A DNA stretch of 64,000 nucleotides, taken from contig JANRIX010000055.1 of the NCBI GenBank assembly GCA_033764435.1, positions 124,001 to 188,000 of the forward strand. The letters are read 5' to 3'. The stretch comes from JAEUMY01 sp033764435. Its GTDB lineage: Bacteria; Pseudomonadota; Gammaproteobacteria; Burkholderiales; Usitatibacteraceae. A program made the position numbers and the translations under genes. Below are positions 26,248 to 35,138 of the stretch, one piece after another. Within the stretch, counting starts at the first letter, position 1; every line of letters begins with the position of its first letter. Below the pieces are notes generated by a model. That model was given only the letters and a program-made list of their open reading frames with translations, had not been told where the DNA came from and did no database searches.

Positions 26248-27761
26248 CAGAATCGGGGAATGTCAGCGAACGGCAGTTTGCCGGACGTTACGCGCATCGC
26301 GCCGTACTCGGCGCAGCGATGCAAGAGCGGCACGGCCTTGCCGGGATTGAGCAACGTGCGCGCATCGAACGCCGCCTTCACCGCATGAAAGCGCTCAAGC
26401 TCCGCGGGGCGGAACTGGCTGCACATCTGGTTGATTTTTTCGATGCCGACGCCGTGCTCGCCAGTAATGGTGCCGCCTACTTCAATGCAGAGTTCGAGCA
26501 GGTCGGCGCCGAACTGCTCGGCGCGCTCAAGCTCGCCCGGCTTGTTGCCATCGAAGAGGATGAGCGGATGCAGGTTGCCGTCACCGGCATGAAACACATT
26601 GGCGCAGGCCAGCCCATAGTGCTCGGACAACTGCGCCGTGCGTTTCAGCACATGCGCCAGCTCGCGGCGCGGGATCGAGCCATCCATGCAGTAATAGTCG
26701 GCGGAAATGCGCCCCACGGCCGGAAAGGCCGCCTTGCGACCGGACCAGAACTTCAGGCGCTCCGCCTCGTCGTGCGATACGCGAATGTCGGTCGCGCCCG
26801 CATCGCGCATCACGGCACTGATCTTGGCGATCTCCTCCTCGACCTCCTCAGGGGTGCCGTCGGATTCGCAGAGCAGAATGGCTTCGGCATCGAGGTCGTA
26901 GCCCGCATGGACAAAGTCCTCGACAGCGCGCGTGGCCAACTTGTCCATCATTTCCAGTCCCGCCGGCACGATGCCCGCGCCGATCACCGCCGCGACCGCG
27001 TTGCCGGCCTGCTCCACATCGGCAAAGCTCGCCATCACCACCCGCGCCACCTGTGGCTTCGGCGTCAGCTTGACGGTGACCTCGGTCACCACGCCAAGCA
27101 GGCCTTCCGAGCCCGTCATGAGCGCCAGGAGATCGTAGCCCGGTGCATCCAGGGCATCGGAGCCGATGACGAGCACGTCGCCATCAATGGTCACCACGCG
27201 CAGCTTGAGGATGTTGTGCACCGTCAGCCCGTACTTCAGGCAGTGCACACCGCCCGAGTTTTCGGCCACGTTGCCGCCAATGGAGCAGGCGATCTGGCTG
27301 GATGGGTCCGGTGCGTAGTAGAGGTTGTACGGCGCGACATGCTCTGAGATGCGCAAGTTGCGCACTCCCGGCTGGACCACAGCCGTGCGTGCCAACGGAT
27401 CCACCTTGAGGATGCGATTGAACCGCGCCATCGACAGCAGAATGCCCTCGGCATGGGGCGTCGCGCCACCGGAGAGGCCAGTGCCGGAGCCGCGCGCCAC
27501 CACGGGCACCTGGTGCTCGCTGGCGAAGCGCATCACCGCCTGGACTTCCGCTTCGTTGGCCGGCAGTACCGCAACCAGGGGCAGCTGACGATAGGCGGAG
27601 AGGCCATCACATTCATAGGCCCGCAACGGCTCTTCCTGGGCAATGACCGACTCCGCTGGCAGGATCCGCTTGAGACCCTCGGCAATGCGAATCCGGTGCG
27701 CGCTGCGTGCGGCAGGGCTGGGAGCGGAATCAGTGTCGGGAGCTGAGGTGGCGGGTTGCAT
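26247..27761 (-). CDS. glcD: Glycolate oxidase, catalytic FAD subunit
   Basis: Catalytic subunit of glycolate oxidase (FAD-linked D-2-hydroxyacid oxidase), 504 residues versus 499 in E. coli. FAD-binding signature: VPVVARGSGTGLSGGATPHA, then NIGGNVAENSGGVHCLKYG-like text and GSEGLLGVVTEVTVKL. The C-terminal FAD_oxidase_C domain ends with GTITGEHGVGIEKINQM and the family Asn-Pro-Gly (TLLNPGKAVPL). The ATG at 27761 was chosen by family length. The operon lets the cell oxidise glycolate, for example from the oxygenase side reaction of Rubisco or from the environment. A dispersed palindrome lies about 40 bases upstream. Confidence 0.95.
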   Translation of the reverse strand: MQPATSAPDTDSAPSPAARSAHRIRIAEGLKRILPAESVIAQEEPLRAYECDGLSAYRQLPLVAVLPANEAEVQAVMRFASEHQVPVVARGSGTGLSGGATPHAEGILLSMARFNRILKVDPLARTAVVQPGVRNLRISEHVAPYNLYYAPDPSSQIACSIGGNVAENSGGVHCLKYGLTVHNILKLRVVTIDGDVLVIGSDALDAPGYDLLALMTGSEGLLGVVTEVTVKLTPKPQVARVVMASFADVEQAGNAVAAVIGAGIVPAGLEMMDKLATRAVEDFVHAGYDLDAEAILLCESDGTPEEVEEEIAKISAVMRDAGATDIRVSHDEAERLKFWSGRKAAFPAVGRISADYYCMDGSIPRRELAHVLKRTAQLSEHYGLACANVFHAGDGNLHPLILFDGNKPGELERAEQFGADLLELCIEVGGTITGEHGVGIEKINQMCSQFRPAELERFHAVKAAFDARTLLNPGKAVPLLHRCAEYGAMRVTSGKLPFADIPRF

Positions 27762-27802
27762 GAGGAACGATTGGCCGGGTCGTGAAAGCGGCGGGCTCAA
27801 CA

Positions 27803-27814
27803 GCGAATATTCGC
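27803..27814. repeat. Copy of dispersed palindrome GCGAATATTCGC
   Basis: A perfect 12-mer in the divergent glcD/DUF456 region, 41 bases upstream of the glcD start. A TATAGT hexamer at 27881-27886 may be the -10 for the DUF456 gene. Confidence 0.9.
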
Positions 27815-27945
27815 ATTCCATCCACGCTGCGGGCACCCTCGTCGCTCGGGCATCGCAGGAATGGAACAAACATGGCTAAGTATAGTCTTGCTCAATGCGT
27901 GACCTGAAGCCCTTCCTTTCAACCCTTGATACCCGCTATCGAACA

Positions 27946-28431
27946 ATGGACATGAACTGGCTGTGGATCGCCGCCTTGCTGCTGATCCTCATTGGATTCG
28001 CCGGCACGCTGCTGCCGGCGTTGCCGGGACTCCCCTTCATCTTCGGCGGCCTGTGGCTGGGCGCCTACATCGATCAGTACGCTCAGGTCAGCGTATGGGT
28101 CGTCGTGCTCCTGGGCGTGATGACCGCAGGTGCGATGGGGCTCGACTTCATGGCCGGCGTGCTGGGCGCCAAGCGCGTGGGGGCCAGCAAAGAGGCGCTG
28201 CTGGGCGCGGCTGTCGGCGCACTACTCGGCATTTTCTTCGGGCTCATCGGCATTTTTGTGGGCCCGTTCATTGGCGCCTTCATCGGCGAGTACATCGCCC
28301 GCGGCAAGCTGGGTGAGGCCGGCAAGGTGGGCATCGGGACCTGGCTCGGCATTGTCGCGGGCGCAGTGGTCAAGATTGCCACGGCCGTGATGATGATCGT
28401 GATCTTCGCTTTCGCCTACTTCGTGACCTGA
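27946..28431 (+). CDS. DUF456 family small membrane protein
   Basis: A 161-residue inner-membrane protein. Hydrophobic segments at about 3-45 (two, with LLILIGFAGTLLPALPGLPF between), 50-70, 85-115 and 130-160, rich in Gly and Ala. GTLLPALPGLPFIFGGLWLG and the GAxxGxxxGxxxGxxxGPFxGAxxGE pattern later on are typical of DUF456. Function unknown. The ATG at 27946 is preferred over one at 27895 because the likely -10 (27881-27886) would leave no room for a leader before the latter. Confidence 0.85.
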   Translation: MDMNWLWIAALLLILIGFAGTLLPALPGLPFIFGGLWLGAYIDQYAQVSVWVVVLLGVMTAGAMGLDFMAGVLGAKRVGASKEALLGAAVGALLGIFFGLIGIFVGPFIGAFIGEYIARGKLGEAGKVGIGTWLGIVAGAVVKIATAVMMIVIFAFAYFVT

Positions 28432-28478
28432 GGGTTGCGTGTCTGGCGTGGCCGGGCCGGCAGGCGCGGCACCCTCGA

Positions 28479-29798
28479 TCAGGAGAGAACGGAGATCTGC
28501 TGGTTGGCGTTGTCGAGTCGCGCGACCAGCACCTTGAGGAACTGGCGGTCGAAATGGTGCTTGCAAAGCGGTGATGCCGTCGTGAGATCTTCCGCGCGCA
28601 CCTTCATCACAAGGCATTCAGAGGTCGTGGTGACCGTTGCCGAACGCTCCTCCTTCTGGCCGAGGTAGGACATCTCGCCCAGGCAATCGCCGGCTGCCAA
28701 TGCGGAAAGCGTCTTGTTGCCGCGTGTGACCTTGCAATAACCGCCAGCAAGGATGAAGAACGAATCGCCGCGGTCGCCCTCCTTGATGATGACCGTGCCC
28801 GCAGGAAGCTTCCGCCATTTGCTGATGCGGAGCACTTCCCAGAGTTCGTTCTCGGGAAAATTCTTGAAGAACGGCAGCGTCTTCAGCACGGCGAAGCGCG
28901 CGGAATCAGACTCGTCGCGCTCTTCTTGCGACGACAACTCCTTGGCCCAGATGTCGGTCAGCGCGAGGCCGAAGTCCTCCCACGCCTGGTAACGCTCGGC
29001 CGGGTTGCGCGCCATGGCCTTCAGCACGATCGCATCCAGCTCGGCCGCCACACCGGGGCGCACCGTGCTGGGCGGATCCGGATCGGTGTTGACCATCATG
29101 TAGGTCAGGCTGGCCGGGTTGGAGGCCTGGTACGGCAGGCGTCCCGCCAGCAGGTAGAACATCACCACGCCCAGCGAATAGATGTCGGTCCGGTGCGATG
29201 CCTGCGCATCGCCACGGATGAGCTCCGGCGCCATGTAGGCGGGTGATCCGACCTGGGTGACGATGGTCTTGTCCGATATCCGGTTGATGGCCGCGCCGAA
29301 GTCGGCGATCTTGATGTTGGTGCCGGACGACAGAAGGATGTTGCCCGGCTTGATGTCGCGATGGGTGAGTCCGAGCGAATGGGCATACGCCAGGGCCCGC
29401 ACCGACTTGAAGATGATCTCCACGACCTGACCCGGCTTCAGCAGGTTGTTCGGGTTGGTGTACTGCTCGAGCGTGCCGCCCTCGACGTACTCCATGACGA
29501 TGTAGCTGAAGCTGTCCTCCACCACCGCATCCAGAATCTGCGTGATGTGCGGATGCACCAGCTTGCCGGCAAGCGAGGCCTCGTTGATGAACATGCTCTT
29601 GTAGAGCGCAGCGTCCTCCGGAGACGCCTGTCCCCCTTCGGAAAACAGCACCTTGATCGCGACCTTGCGCTTGGCAAACGGATCTTCACCGAGATACACC
29701 TTGCCGGACGCGCCACGTCCCAACTCGCGAATGATCTTGTAGCGAGTCAGGCGTTTCGAAATGGACTGGGTATCGGTCAGGCCGGACATGGTGGACAT
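28479..29798 (-). CDS. Ser/Thr protein kinase with C-terminal cyclic-nucleotide-binding domain
   Basis: A cytoplasmic 439-residue Hanks-type kinase. Glycine-rich loop GRGASGKVYLGE (28-39), catalytic lysine in VAIKVL (Lys49), HRDIKPGNILL (147-157) and DFGAAI (166-171) are all intact, as is APELI. From about residue 310 a CRP-like cNMP-binding domain follows: LPFFKNFPENELWEVLRISK, GTVIIKEGDRGDSFFILAGG, and the phosphate-binding-cassette region CLGEMSYLGQKEERSATV with the expected Glu and Arg. There is no membrane segment. A likely role is a kinase switched by cAMP or cGMP. Next to it lies a large c-di-GMP enzyme. Two dispersed palindromes lie upstream. Confidence 0.92.
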   Translation of the reverse strand: MSTMSGLTDTQSISKRLTRYKIIRELGRGASGKVYLGEDPFAKRKVAIKVLFSEGGQASPEDAALYKSMFINEASLAGKLVHPHITQILDAVVEDSFSYIVMEYVEGGTLEQYTNPNNLLKPGQVVEIIFKSVRALAYAHSLGLTHRDIKPGNILLSSGTNIKIADFGAAINRISDKTIVTQVGSPAYMAPELIRGDAQASHRTDIYSLGVVMFYLLAGRLPYQASNPASLTYMMVNTDPDPPSTVRPGVAAELDAIVLKAMARNPAERYQAWEDFGLALTDIWAKELSSQEERDESDSARFAVLKTLPFFKNFPENELWEVLRISKWRKLPAGTVIIKEGDRGDSFFILAGGYCKVTRGNKTLSALAAGDCLGEMSYLGQKEERSATVTTTSECLVMKVRAEDLTTASPLCKHHFDRQFLKVLVARLDNANQQISVLS

Positions 29799-29840
29799 TC
29801 CTTCAATGGCTCAACGGGTACAGCACTCGGGGGCAGCACT

Positions 29841-29852
29841 GCGAATATTCGC
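29841..29852. repeat. Copy of dispersed palindrome GCGAATATTCGC
   Basis: A perfect 12-mer 42 bases upstream of the kinase start, the first of a pair with 98 bases between them. Confidence 0.9.
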
Positions 29853-29950
29853 GGCAGACAGACACGCCAAAAAGCGCATCCACAACAGCGAAAGCATACC
29901 GCAGCTCGGCTCTTCGCAAAGCTGGGGATTTCCACGATTCGCGCGCAGTC

Positions 29951-29962
29951 GCGAATATTCGC
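29951..29962. repeat. Copy of dispersed palindrome GCGAATATTCGC
   Basis: A perfect 12-mer 12 bases past the stop of the GGDEF-EAL gene. The 98 bases between this copy and the one at 29841 hold no gene and do not match the 84-bp element found elsewhere. Confidence 0.9.
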
Positions 29963-29974
29963 AACGCCCCGCGG

Positions 29975-32900
29975 CTAGCGGCCGGATGGCGCCAGAAACC
30001 GGGCCGCAAAATCCGCAGCGGGCAACGGTCGCGAGATGAGATAGCCCTGCGCTTCGCTGCAGCCGTGGTTGACAAGGAAACCCATCTGCCCGCTGGTCTC
30101 AACACCCTCTGCGATGACTTGCAGGTCGAGGTTGCGGGCCAGCCCGATGATGGCCTGCACGATGGCCGCGTCATCCCGGTCGATGACCACGTCGCGCACG
30201 AAGGATGAGTCGATTTTCAAGGCATCGATGGGCAATCGCTTCAGCTGTGTCAGGCTGGAAAAACCCTTGCCGAAGTCATCGATCGCGGCATGCACGCCAT
30301 GATCGCGCAACAGTTCGAGCGTGATGGTGGCAAGCAGCGGATCACTCACCACGCCGGTCTCGGTCACCTCGACCATCAGCGCGCTGCCCGGCAGCCCGAC
30401 CTCCTGCAGTGCGTTCAGGATGTCCTTGGCCAGATCGCGCTGCTTGAGCTGCATCGCCGAAAGATTGATGGCAATTTGCGGGACGCTGCCGAACGCCTGC
30501 CGCCACTCTGCAATCTGCCGGGCGACTTCGCGGATGACCCAGCCACCGAAGTGCAGGATGAGATCGGATTCCTCCGCCAGCGGGATGAACTCGTCGGGCG
30601 GTACCAGGCCGCGCACCGGATGGCGCCAGCGCAGCAGCGCCTCGGCGCCCGTGATGCGCTGCGTCACCAGGTTCTGCTTCGGCTGATAGTGCAACTCAAG
30701 CTGGTCCAACTCGATGGCGCGCCGCAACTCTGACTCCAGCGACAGGCGCACCGGCACGTCCGAGGCCAGCGCATGGGAATACACCTGCACGCTGTTGCGG
30801 CCACCATCCTTGGCGCGGTACATTGCCCAGTCGGCGTTCTTGACAAGGTCCGTGTCGGAGTCCGCGTCATAAGGAAAGACCGACACGCCGATGCTGGCCG
30901 TGACATAGAGGGGCTGGCCTGCAACCTGGAACGGCCGCACCAGCAGCTTGCGCAACTCCTCTGCGCGCTGCAGGCCCTGCCCGCCTTCAAGGCCGGGTGA
31001 ATCCTGGCTGACCAGCAGCATGAACTCGTCTCCACCCGTCCGGGCCAGCAGCTCACCCTGCACCAGGTTGTCGCTGAAGCGCAGCGCAACTTCCTGCAGC
31101 AGCGCATCACCCACGCTATGGCCGAGACTTTCGTTGATGAACTTGAATCGGTCGAGGTCGCACAGAACCACTGCCACCGTGTGATTCAGCCTGCGCGCAC
31201 GGGCAATCTCGGCCTTCAGCCGCTCCTGGAACTGCGCACGGTTGGCGAGCCCGGTCAGCACGTCGTGATTGGCCACGTACTGAAGGTGGCGCTCTGCCTG
31301 CACCCGCGCCGACACGTCCTGCACCAGCATGAGATAGGAGCTCACCGCGCCCGCGCTGTCGCGCAACACCGAGACGTACCATTCGCTGTGCAATTGCGCC
31401 CCGTCCTTGCGCAGGTTGCGCAAGGACACGGTGAAGCGGTCTTCATCGCCACGACCCAGACTCGCCAGGGCCTGGTCAAAGCGGGAGCGTCCATCCTCGT
31501 CGACGACATGCAGTTCTTCAAGCGTGTGGCCAACGGCTTCCCGGTCTGTCCAACCGAACACCTCGACAGCTCGCCCGGTCCACTGCGCCACGCGTCGCTG
31601 CGCGTCGAGTTGAACCACCGCCAATGGCGTGTTGGCCAGATGCTGGGTGAGTGCGTTCCGCATCCGGTCCAGGGCCGCGTGGGCCTCCACACGCTTGGTG
31701 ACATCCGAATACACGGCGACCACACCAGCGCGGTTGCGGTCGCCATCATCGAACGGGGCCACCGCGGCATCCACCCAGCGGGTGGTCCCGTTGACGTCCG
31801 AGCGCCTGCGCATATGGGTCGTTTCGCCGGCCCGCGCGCGCAGCACGACTTCACGCGATTCCTCAAACACATCATTGCCGAACACTTCGGCCGCGTGGCG
31901 GCCGATGACCGACTCGCGCCGGAGACCGAACCAGTCACACAGTGCCCGGTTGGCGAAATGGATGCGATCCTGATCATCGAACGTCGCCACCGCGACCGGC
32001 AGGTTGTCGGTGATGAGCTCCAGCTGGCGCTCGGACGTCCGCCGCCCGGACTCGGCCAGCTTTTCAGCGTGGATGTCATAGCCAAACACGAAGACGCCGC
32101 CAAACCGCTGGCTGTCCTTGAGGTGCGCCACCAGATCCACGCGAATCCAGCGTTCGCCACGGCCGGCATAGTTCGCGTGGCGCTCGTAGTGCATTCGCTC
32201 GCCCTGGGTCAGTGCTGGCCACGCCGCATCGAGCAGCACTTCCACTTCATGCCCGGCCACCTCGCCCACGACACGTCCAAGGATGCGTTCACGTGGCAGC
32301 GCCAGCCAGTTGCAGTAGGTCTTGTTCACGAAACGGTACTGGCGATCCGAGTCCAGGTAGACGACGGGATGCGGAAACTCGTCGGCAATTTCCTGCAGGA
32401 GCCGCTCGGCTTCCAACGCGCGAAACTCGGCCTCGACCTGCTCATGAATGTCGAAGGACTCGACATGAATGACCCGTTGACCATCCACCGGATCCAGAAT
32501 CGACAGCGCCAGCAACAGATGCCAGCGGGCACCTCGCGGACAGGCCAGTCGCGCACGGCCCCGATACTCGCCAGCCGTGATGACCTCGTTGCGAATGCGG
32601 TCGCCCTCGCGCGCATCGGCAAACAGACGGAGGAAGCAGTCCGCATCAGTGTCCGGCGGCTCGCCGAACTCCCTCAGATAGGCGGCATTGCGCTCCAGGA
32701 TGGAGCCATCCAGACGATAGAGCGAGAACTGCGCCATGGAGTGGCGCGATGCCTCGAGCATGCGCAGACCTTCGGCGCAGACGGCGTCATCAATGATTTG
32801 CGCATCGAAGAAGAGCGCGATGCGATCCTCACGGGTGCGAAACGCACTGACCCGCGCCAGGAAGGTCACAGGCTGGCCCTTGGGAAAGCTGGTCCACTGC

Positions 32901-33130
32901 GTGACCACTTCCTTGCCGGCGGACACGCGGCCGAGATAGGTCCAGAGCCTGGTGTGCGCGGCGCGCGAAAGTGGTTTCACCTCGCGGTCATACAGCTCCT
33001 GCGCATTCTCGGCGCGCAGCGCGGCGACTGCGCTTGCGTTGGCCCAGATCACCCTCGATACATGGATGTCCTGAACCCAGCAGGGATTGCGCACGTCGGC
33101 AAATCGGGAAAGGTCCGCTTCCAGCAGCAT
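29975..33130 (-). CDS. Multi-PAS GGDEF-EAL protein (cyclic-di-GMP turnover)
   Basis: A 1051-residue soluble signalling protein. About five PAS-like domains fill residues 1-620; the clearest are around 245-365 (FPHPVVYLDSDRQYRFVNKT), 370-490 (LPVAVATFDDQDRIHFANRA) and 500-620. The GGDEF domain (about 630-790) has an intact ARTGGDEFMLLVS motif but no RxxD inhibitory site (VQGE instead). The EAL domain (about 800-1045) has AEALLRWRHP, INLSAMQL, VEVTETG, DDFGKGFSSL, LKIDSSFV and AEGVET, so all metal and catalytic residues seem present. Both synthesis and hydrolysis of c-di-GMP are possible. No membrane segment; likely senses an internal signal such as redox or a ligand. Confidence 0.93.
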   Translation of the reverse strand: MLLEADLSRFADVRNPCWVQDIHVSRVIWANASAVAALRAENAQELYDREVKPLSRAAHTRLWTYLGRVSAGKEVVTQWTSFPKGQPVTFLARVSAFRTREDRIALFFDAQIIDDAVCAEGLRMLEASRHSMAQFSLYRLDGSILERNAAYLREFGEPPDTDADCFLRLFADAREGDRIRNEVITAGEYRGRARLACPRGARWHLLLALSILDPVDGQRVIHVESFDIHEQVEAEFRALEAERLLQEIADEFPHPVVYLDSDRQYRFVNKTYCNWLALPRERILGRVVGEVAGHEVEVLLDAAWPALTQGERMHYERHANYAGRGERWIRVDLVAHLKDSQRFGGVFVFGYDIHAEKLAESGRRTSERQLELITDNLPVAVATFDDQDRIHFANRALCDWFGLRRESVIGRHAAEVFGNDVFEESREVVLRARAGETTHMRRRSDVNGTTRWVDAAVAPFDDGDRNRAGVVAVYSDVTKRVEAHAALDRMRNALTQHLANTPLAVVQLDAQRRVAQWTGRAVEVFGWTDREAVGHTLEELHVVDEDGRSRFDQALASLGRGDEDRFTVSLRNLRKDGAQLHSEWYVSVLRDSAGAVSSYLMLVQDVSARVQAERHLQYVANHDVLTGLANRAQFQERLKAEIARARRLNHTVAVVLCDLDRFKFINESLGHSVGDALLQEVALRFSDNLVQGELLARTGGDEFMLLVSQDSPGLEGGQGLQRAEELRKLLVRPFQVAGQPLYVTASIGVSVFPYDADSDTDLVKNADWAMYRAKDGGRNSVQVYSHALASDVPVRLSLESELRRAIELDQLELHYQPKQNLVTQRITGAEALLRWRHPVRGLVPPDEFIPLAEESDLILHFGGWVIREVARQIAEWRQAFGSVPQIAINLSAMQLKQRDLAKDILNALQEVGLPGSALMVEVTETGVVSDPLLATITLELLRDHGVHAAIDDFGKGFSSLTQLKRLPIDALKIDSSFVRDVVIDRDDAAIVQAIIGLARNLDLQVIAEGVETSGQMGFLVNHGCSEAQGYLISRPLPAADFAARFLAPSGR

Positions 33131-33227
33131 GGCTCGTTTGGATTCCGTTGGGAAACGTGGCGAACACTTTTTTGCCTATCTTCATCCAGCTTGAGGCAGC
33201 GCACAAGGGCTGCGGGCCGAGATGAGA

Positions 33228-33262
33228 GCGCCGGCCATCCCCCGAAGACGGGATGCCGGCGC
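33228..33262. other. Long imperfect hairpin between fhs and the GGDEF-EAL gene
   Basis: Arms of 13-14 bases (GCGCCGGCCATCCC and GGGATGCCGGCGC, one bulged C) around an 8-base loop, with no T-run. It lies downstream of fhs and could be a Rho-dependent stop, an RNA stabiliser or a REP-like sequence. Confidence 0.5.
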
Positions 33263-33305
33263 GCGAACTGCTCCCGCATGACAAGCCGGGTAAGTCGTGA
33301 CGTAC

Positions 33306-34976
33306 TTAGAAGAGGCCGATAATCTTGCCGTTGTCGTCCACATCGATCGCGTTGGCCGACGGCACCTTGGGCAGGCCCGGCATGGTCATGATGTCGCCGC
33401 AGACCAGCACGATGAACTCCGCGCCTGCTGCCAGCCTGACCTCGCGAATATTCACCACGTGGCCGGACGGCGCGCCGCGCAGCTGCGGATCGGTCGAGAA
33501 CGAGTACTGGGTCTTGGCCACACAGATCGGATAGTGGCCGTAACCGGATTCCTGCAGCTTCTTGATCTGGCCGCGCACCTTGCTGTCGGCAGTGATGTCG
33601 GAGGCGCCATAGATCTTGGTGGCGATGGCCTTCATCTTGTCCCACAGCGTGGCCTGCTCGTCGTACACGAACTTGAAGTTGTTGGGCTTCTCGCACATGT
33701 CGACCACGATCTTCGCCACATCCGCAGCACCCTTGCCGCCATCGGCCCAGTGCTTGGCGACCACGATCTTGGCGCCGCGCTTGGTGACGCGATCCACCAG
33801 CAGATCGAGTTCGGCCTGGGTGTCATGCGTGCGGTGGTTGATGGAGACAACGCAGGGCAGACCATAGTTGTTCTGCACGTTGTCGATGTGGCGCTCGAGG
33901 TTGACGATGCCCTTCTCCAGAGCCGCCACATCCTCCTTGCTCACTTCCTTCACATCCATGCCGCCGTGATACTTGAGCGCACGGATGGTGGCCACGATCA
34001 CCACTGCCGAAGGACGCAGGCCCGACTTGCGGCACTTGATGTCGATGAACTTCTCGGCACCCAGGTCGGCGCCGAAGCCGGCCTCGGTCACCACATAATC
34101 GCCCAGCTTGAGCGCGGTCTGGGTGGCGAGCACCGAGTTGCAGCCGTGGGCGATGTTGGCGAACGGACCACCGTGGATGAAGGCCGGGCTGTTCTCCAGC
34201 GTCTGCACCAGGTTGGGCGCCAGCGCATCCTTGAGCAGCGCGGTCATGGCGCCCTGGGCATTGAGATCCTTGGCGAGGATGGGCTTCTGATCCTTCGTGT
34301 AACCCACCACGATCTTGCCCATGCGCTCCTTTAAATCCTTGATGCTGGTCGCGAGGCAGAAGATGGCCATGATCTCGGAGGCCACCACGATGTCAAAGCC
34401 ATCCTGGCGCGGATAGCCGTTGGCCGGGCCGCCGAGGGCAATCGTGATGTCGCGGAGCGCCCGGTCGTTCATGTCCAGTACACGCTTCCACGCGATGCGG
34501 CGCACGTCGAACCCGAGCTCGTTGCCCTGGTGGATGTGGTTGTCGATCAATGCGGCCAACAGGTTGTTGGCGAGCTGGATGGCGCCGAAGTCGCCGGTGA
34601 AGTGCAGGTTGATGTCTTCCATCGGCACCACCTGGGCATAGCCGCCGCCCGCCGCGCCGCCCTTCATCCCGAACACCGGGCCGAGAGACGGCTCGCGGAG
34701 ACAAATGATGGCCTTCTTGCCGATGTGGTTCAGCGCGTCACCCAGACCCACGGTGGTCGTGGTCTTGCCTTCACCCGCTGGCGTGGGCGAGATGGCGGTG
34801 ACCAGAATCAGCTTGCCATCCGGCTTGTCCTTCAGCGTGTTGATGTAGTCCAGCGAAATCTTGGCCTTGTAGTGGCCGAACGGCTCCACCGCAGTCTCGG
34901 GAATGCCGAGCTTTGCGGCGATCTCGCCGATGCGCTTCATGGTGGCCTTCTGGGCAATCTCGATATCCGACAGCAT
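33306..34976 (-). CDS. fhs: Formate-tetrahydrofolate ligase
   Basis: ATP-dependent formation of 10-formyl-tetrahydrofolate from formate, feeding purine synthesis and one-carbon metabolism. 556 residues, the family length. Signatures: KLILVTAISPTPAGEGKTTT (P-loop), GRxR-like LREPSLGPVFGMKGGAAGGG and the C-terminal FVVxxxGDIMTMPGLP block. The ATG at 34976 follows a GGGGAGAG ribosome binding site by 6 bases; the frame runs open further without similarity. Codons near the C-terminus carry a near copy of the palindrome with one mismatch (33444-33455). Confidence 0.96.
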   Translation of the reverse strand: MLSDIEIAQKATMKRIGEIAAKLGIPETAVEPFGHYKAKISLDYINTLKDKPDGKLILVTAISPTPAGEGKTTTTVGLGDALNHIGKKAIICLREPSLGPVFGMKGGAAGGGYAQVVPMEDINLHFTGDFGAIQLANNLLAALIDNHIHQGNELGFDVRRIAWKRVLDMNDRALRDITIALGGPANGYPRQDGFDIVVASEIMAIFCLATSIKDLKERMGKIVVGYTKDQKPILAKDLNAQGAMTALLKDALAPNLVQTLENSPAFIHGGPFANIAHGCNSVLATQTALKLGDYVVTEAGFGADLGAEKFIDIKCRKSGLRPSAVVIVATIRALKYHGGMDVKEVSKEDVAALEKGIVNLERHIDNVQNNYGLPCVVSINHRTHDTQAELDLLVDRVTKRGAKIVVAKHWADGGKGAADVAKIVVDMCEKPNNFKFVYDEQATLWDKMKAIATKIYGASDITADSKVRGQIKKLQESGYGHYPICVAKTQYSFSTDPQLRGAPSGHVVNIREVRLAAGAEFIVLVCGDIMTMPGLPKVPSANAIDVDDNGKIIGLF

Positions 34977-35048
34977 TGCGTCTCTCCCCTCAGTATTCGT
35001 GGTGGCTGATTCGGAAAAAAGTATGCGTCTCGCGACAAGTGAGTCACC

Positions 35049-35062
35049 TTGATTGAAGTCAA
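35049..35062. promoter_or_regulatory. FNR/CRP-like site between fhs and ybaK
   Basis: TTGAT-TGAA-GTCAA matches the FNR-type consensus TTGAT-N4-ATCAA at nine of ten positions. A second match lies 60 bases on (35122-35135). Their control of fhs or the ybaK gene is only inferred. Confidence 0.4.
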
Positions 35063-35121
35063 GTAAGATTTGAGGCCCGCATCTGCCAGAGCGAACAGCC
35101 GTCTTCGGGTGCAGCGTCACG

Positions 35122-35135
35122 TTGACTCAAATCAA
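35122..35135. promoter_or_regulatory. Second FNR/CRP-like site, next to the ybaK start
   Basis: TTGAC-TCAA-ATCAA matches the FNR-type consensus at nine of ten positions and ends 3 bases before the ATG of the ybaK gene, where a bound regulator would repress it. Confidence 0.4.
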
Positions 35136-35138
35136 TCC

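Noticed and set aside
31118..33322. A 734-codon open frame on the plus strand
   Set aside because: Antisense to the GGDEF-EAL gene, without family similarity, start signal or neighbours.
33444..33455. Near copy of the palindrome in fhs (GCGAATATTCAC)
   Set aside because: One base differs within the core, so it was not counted among the 26.
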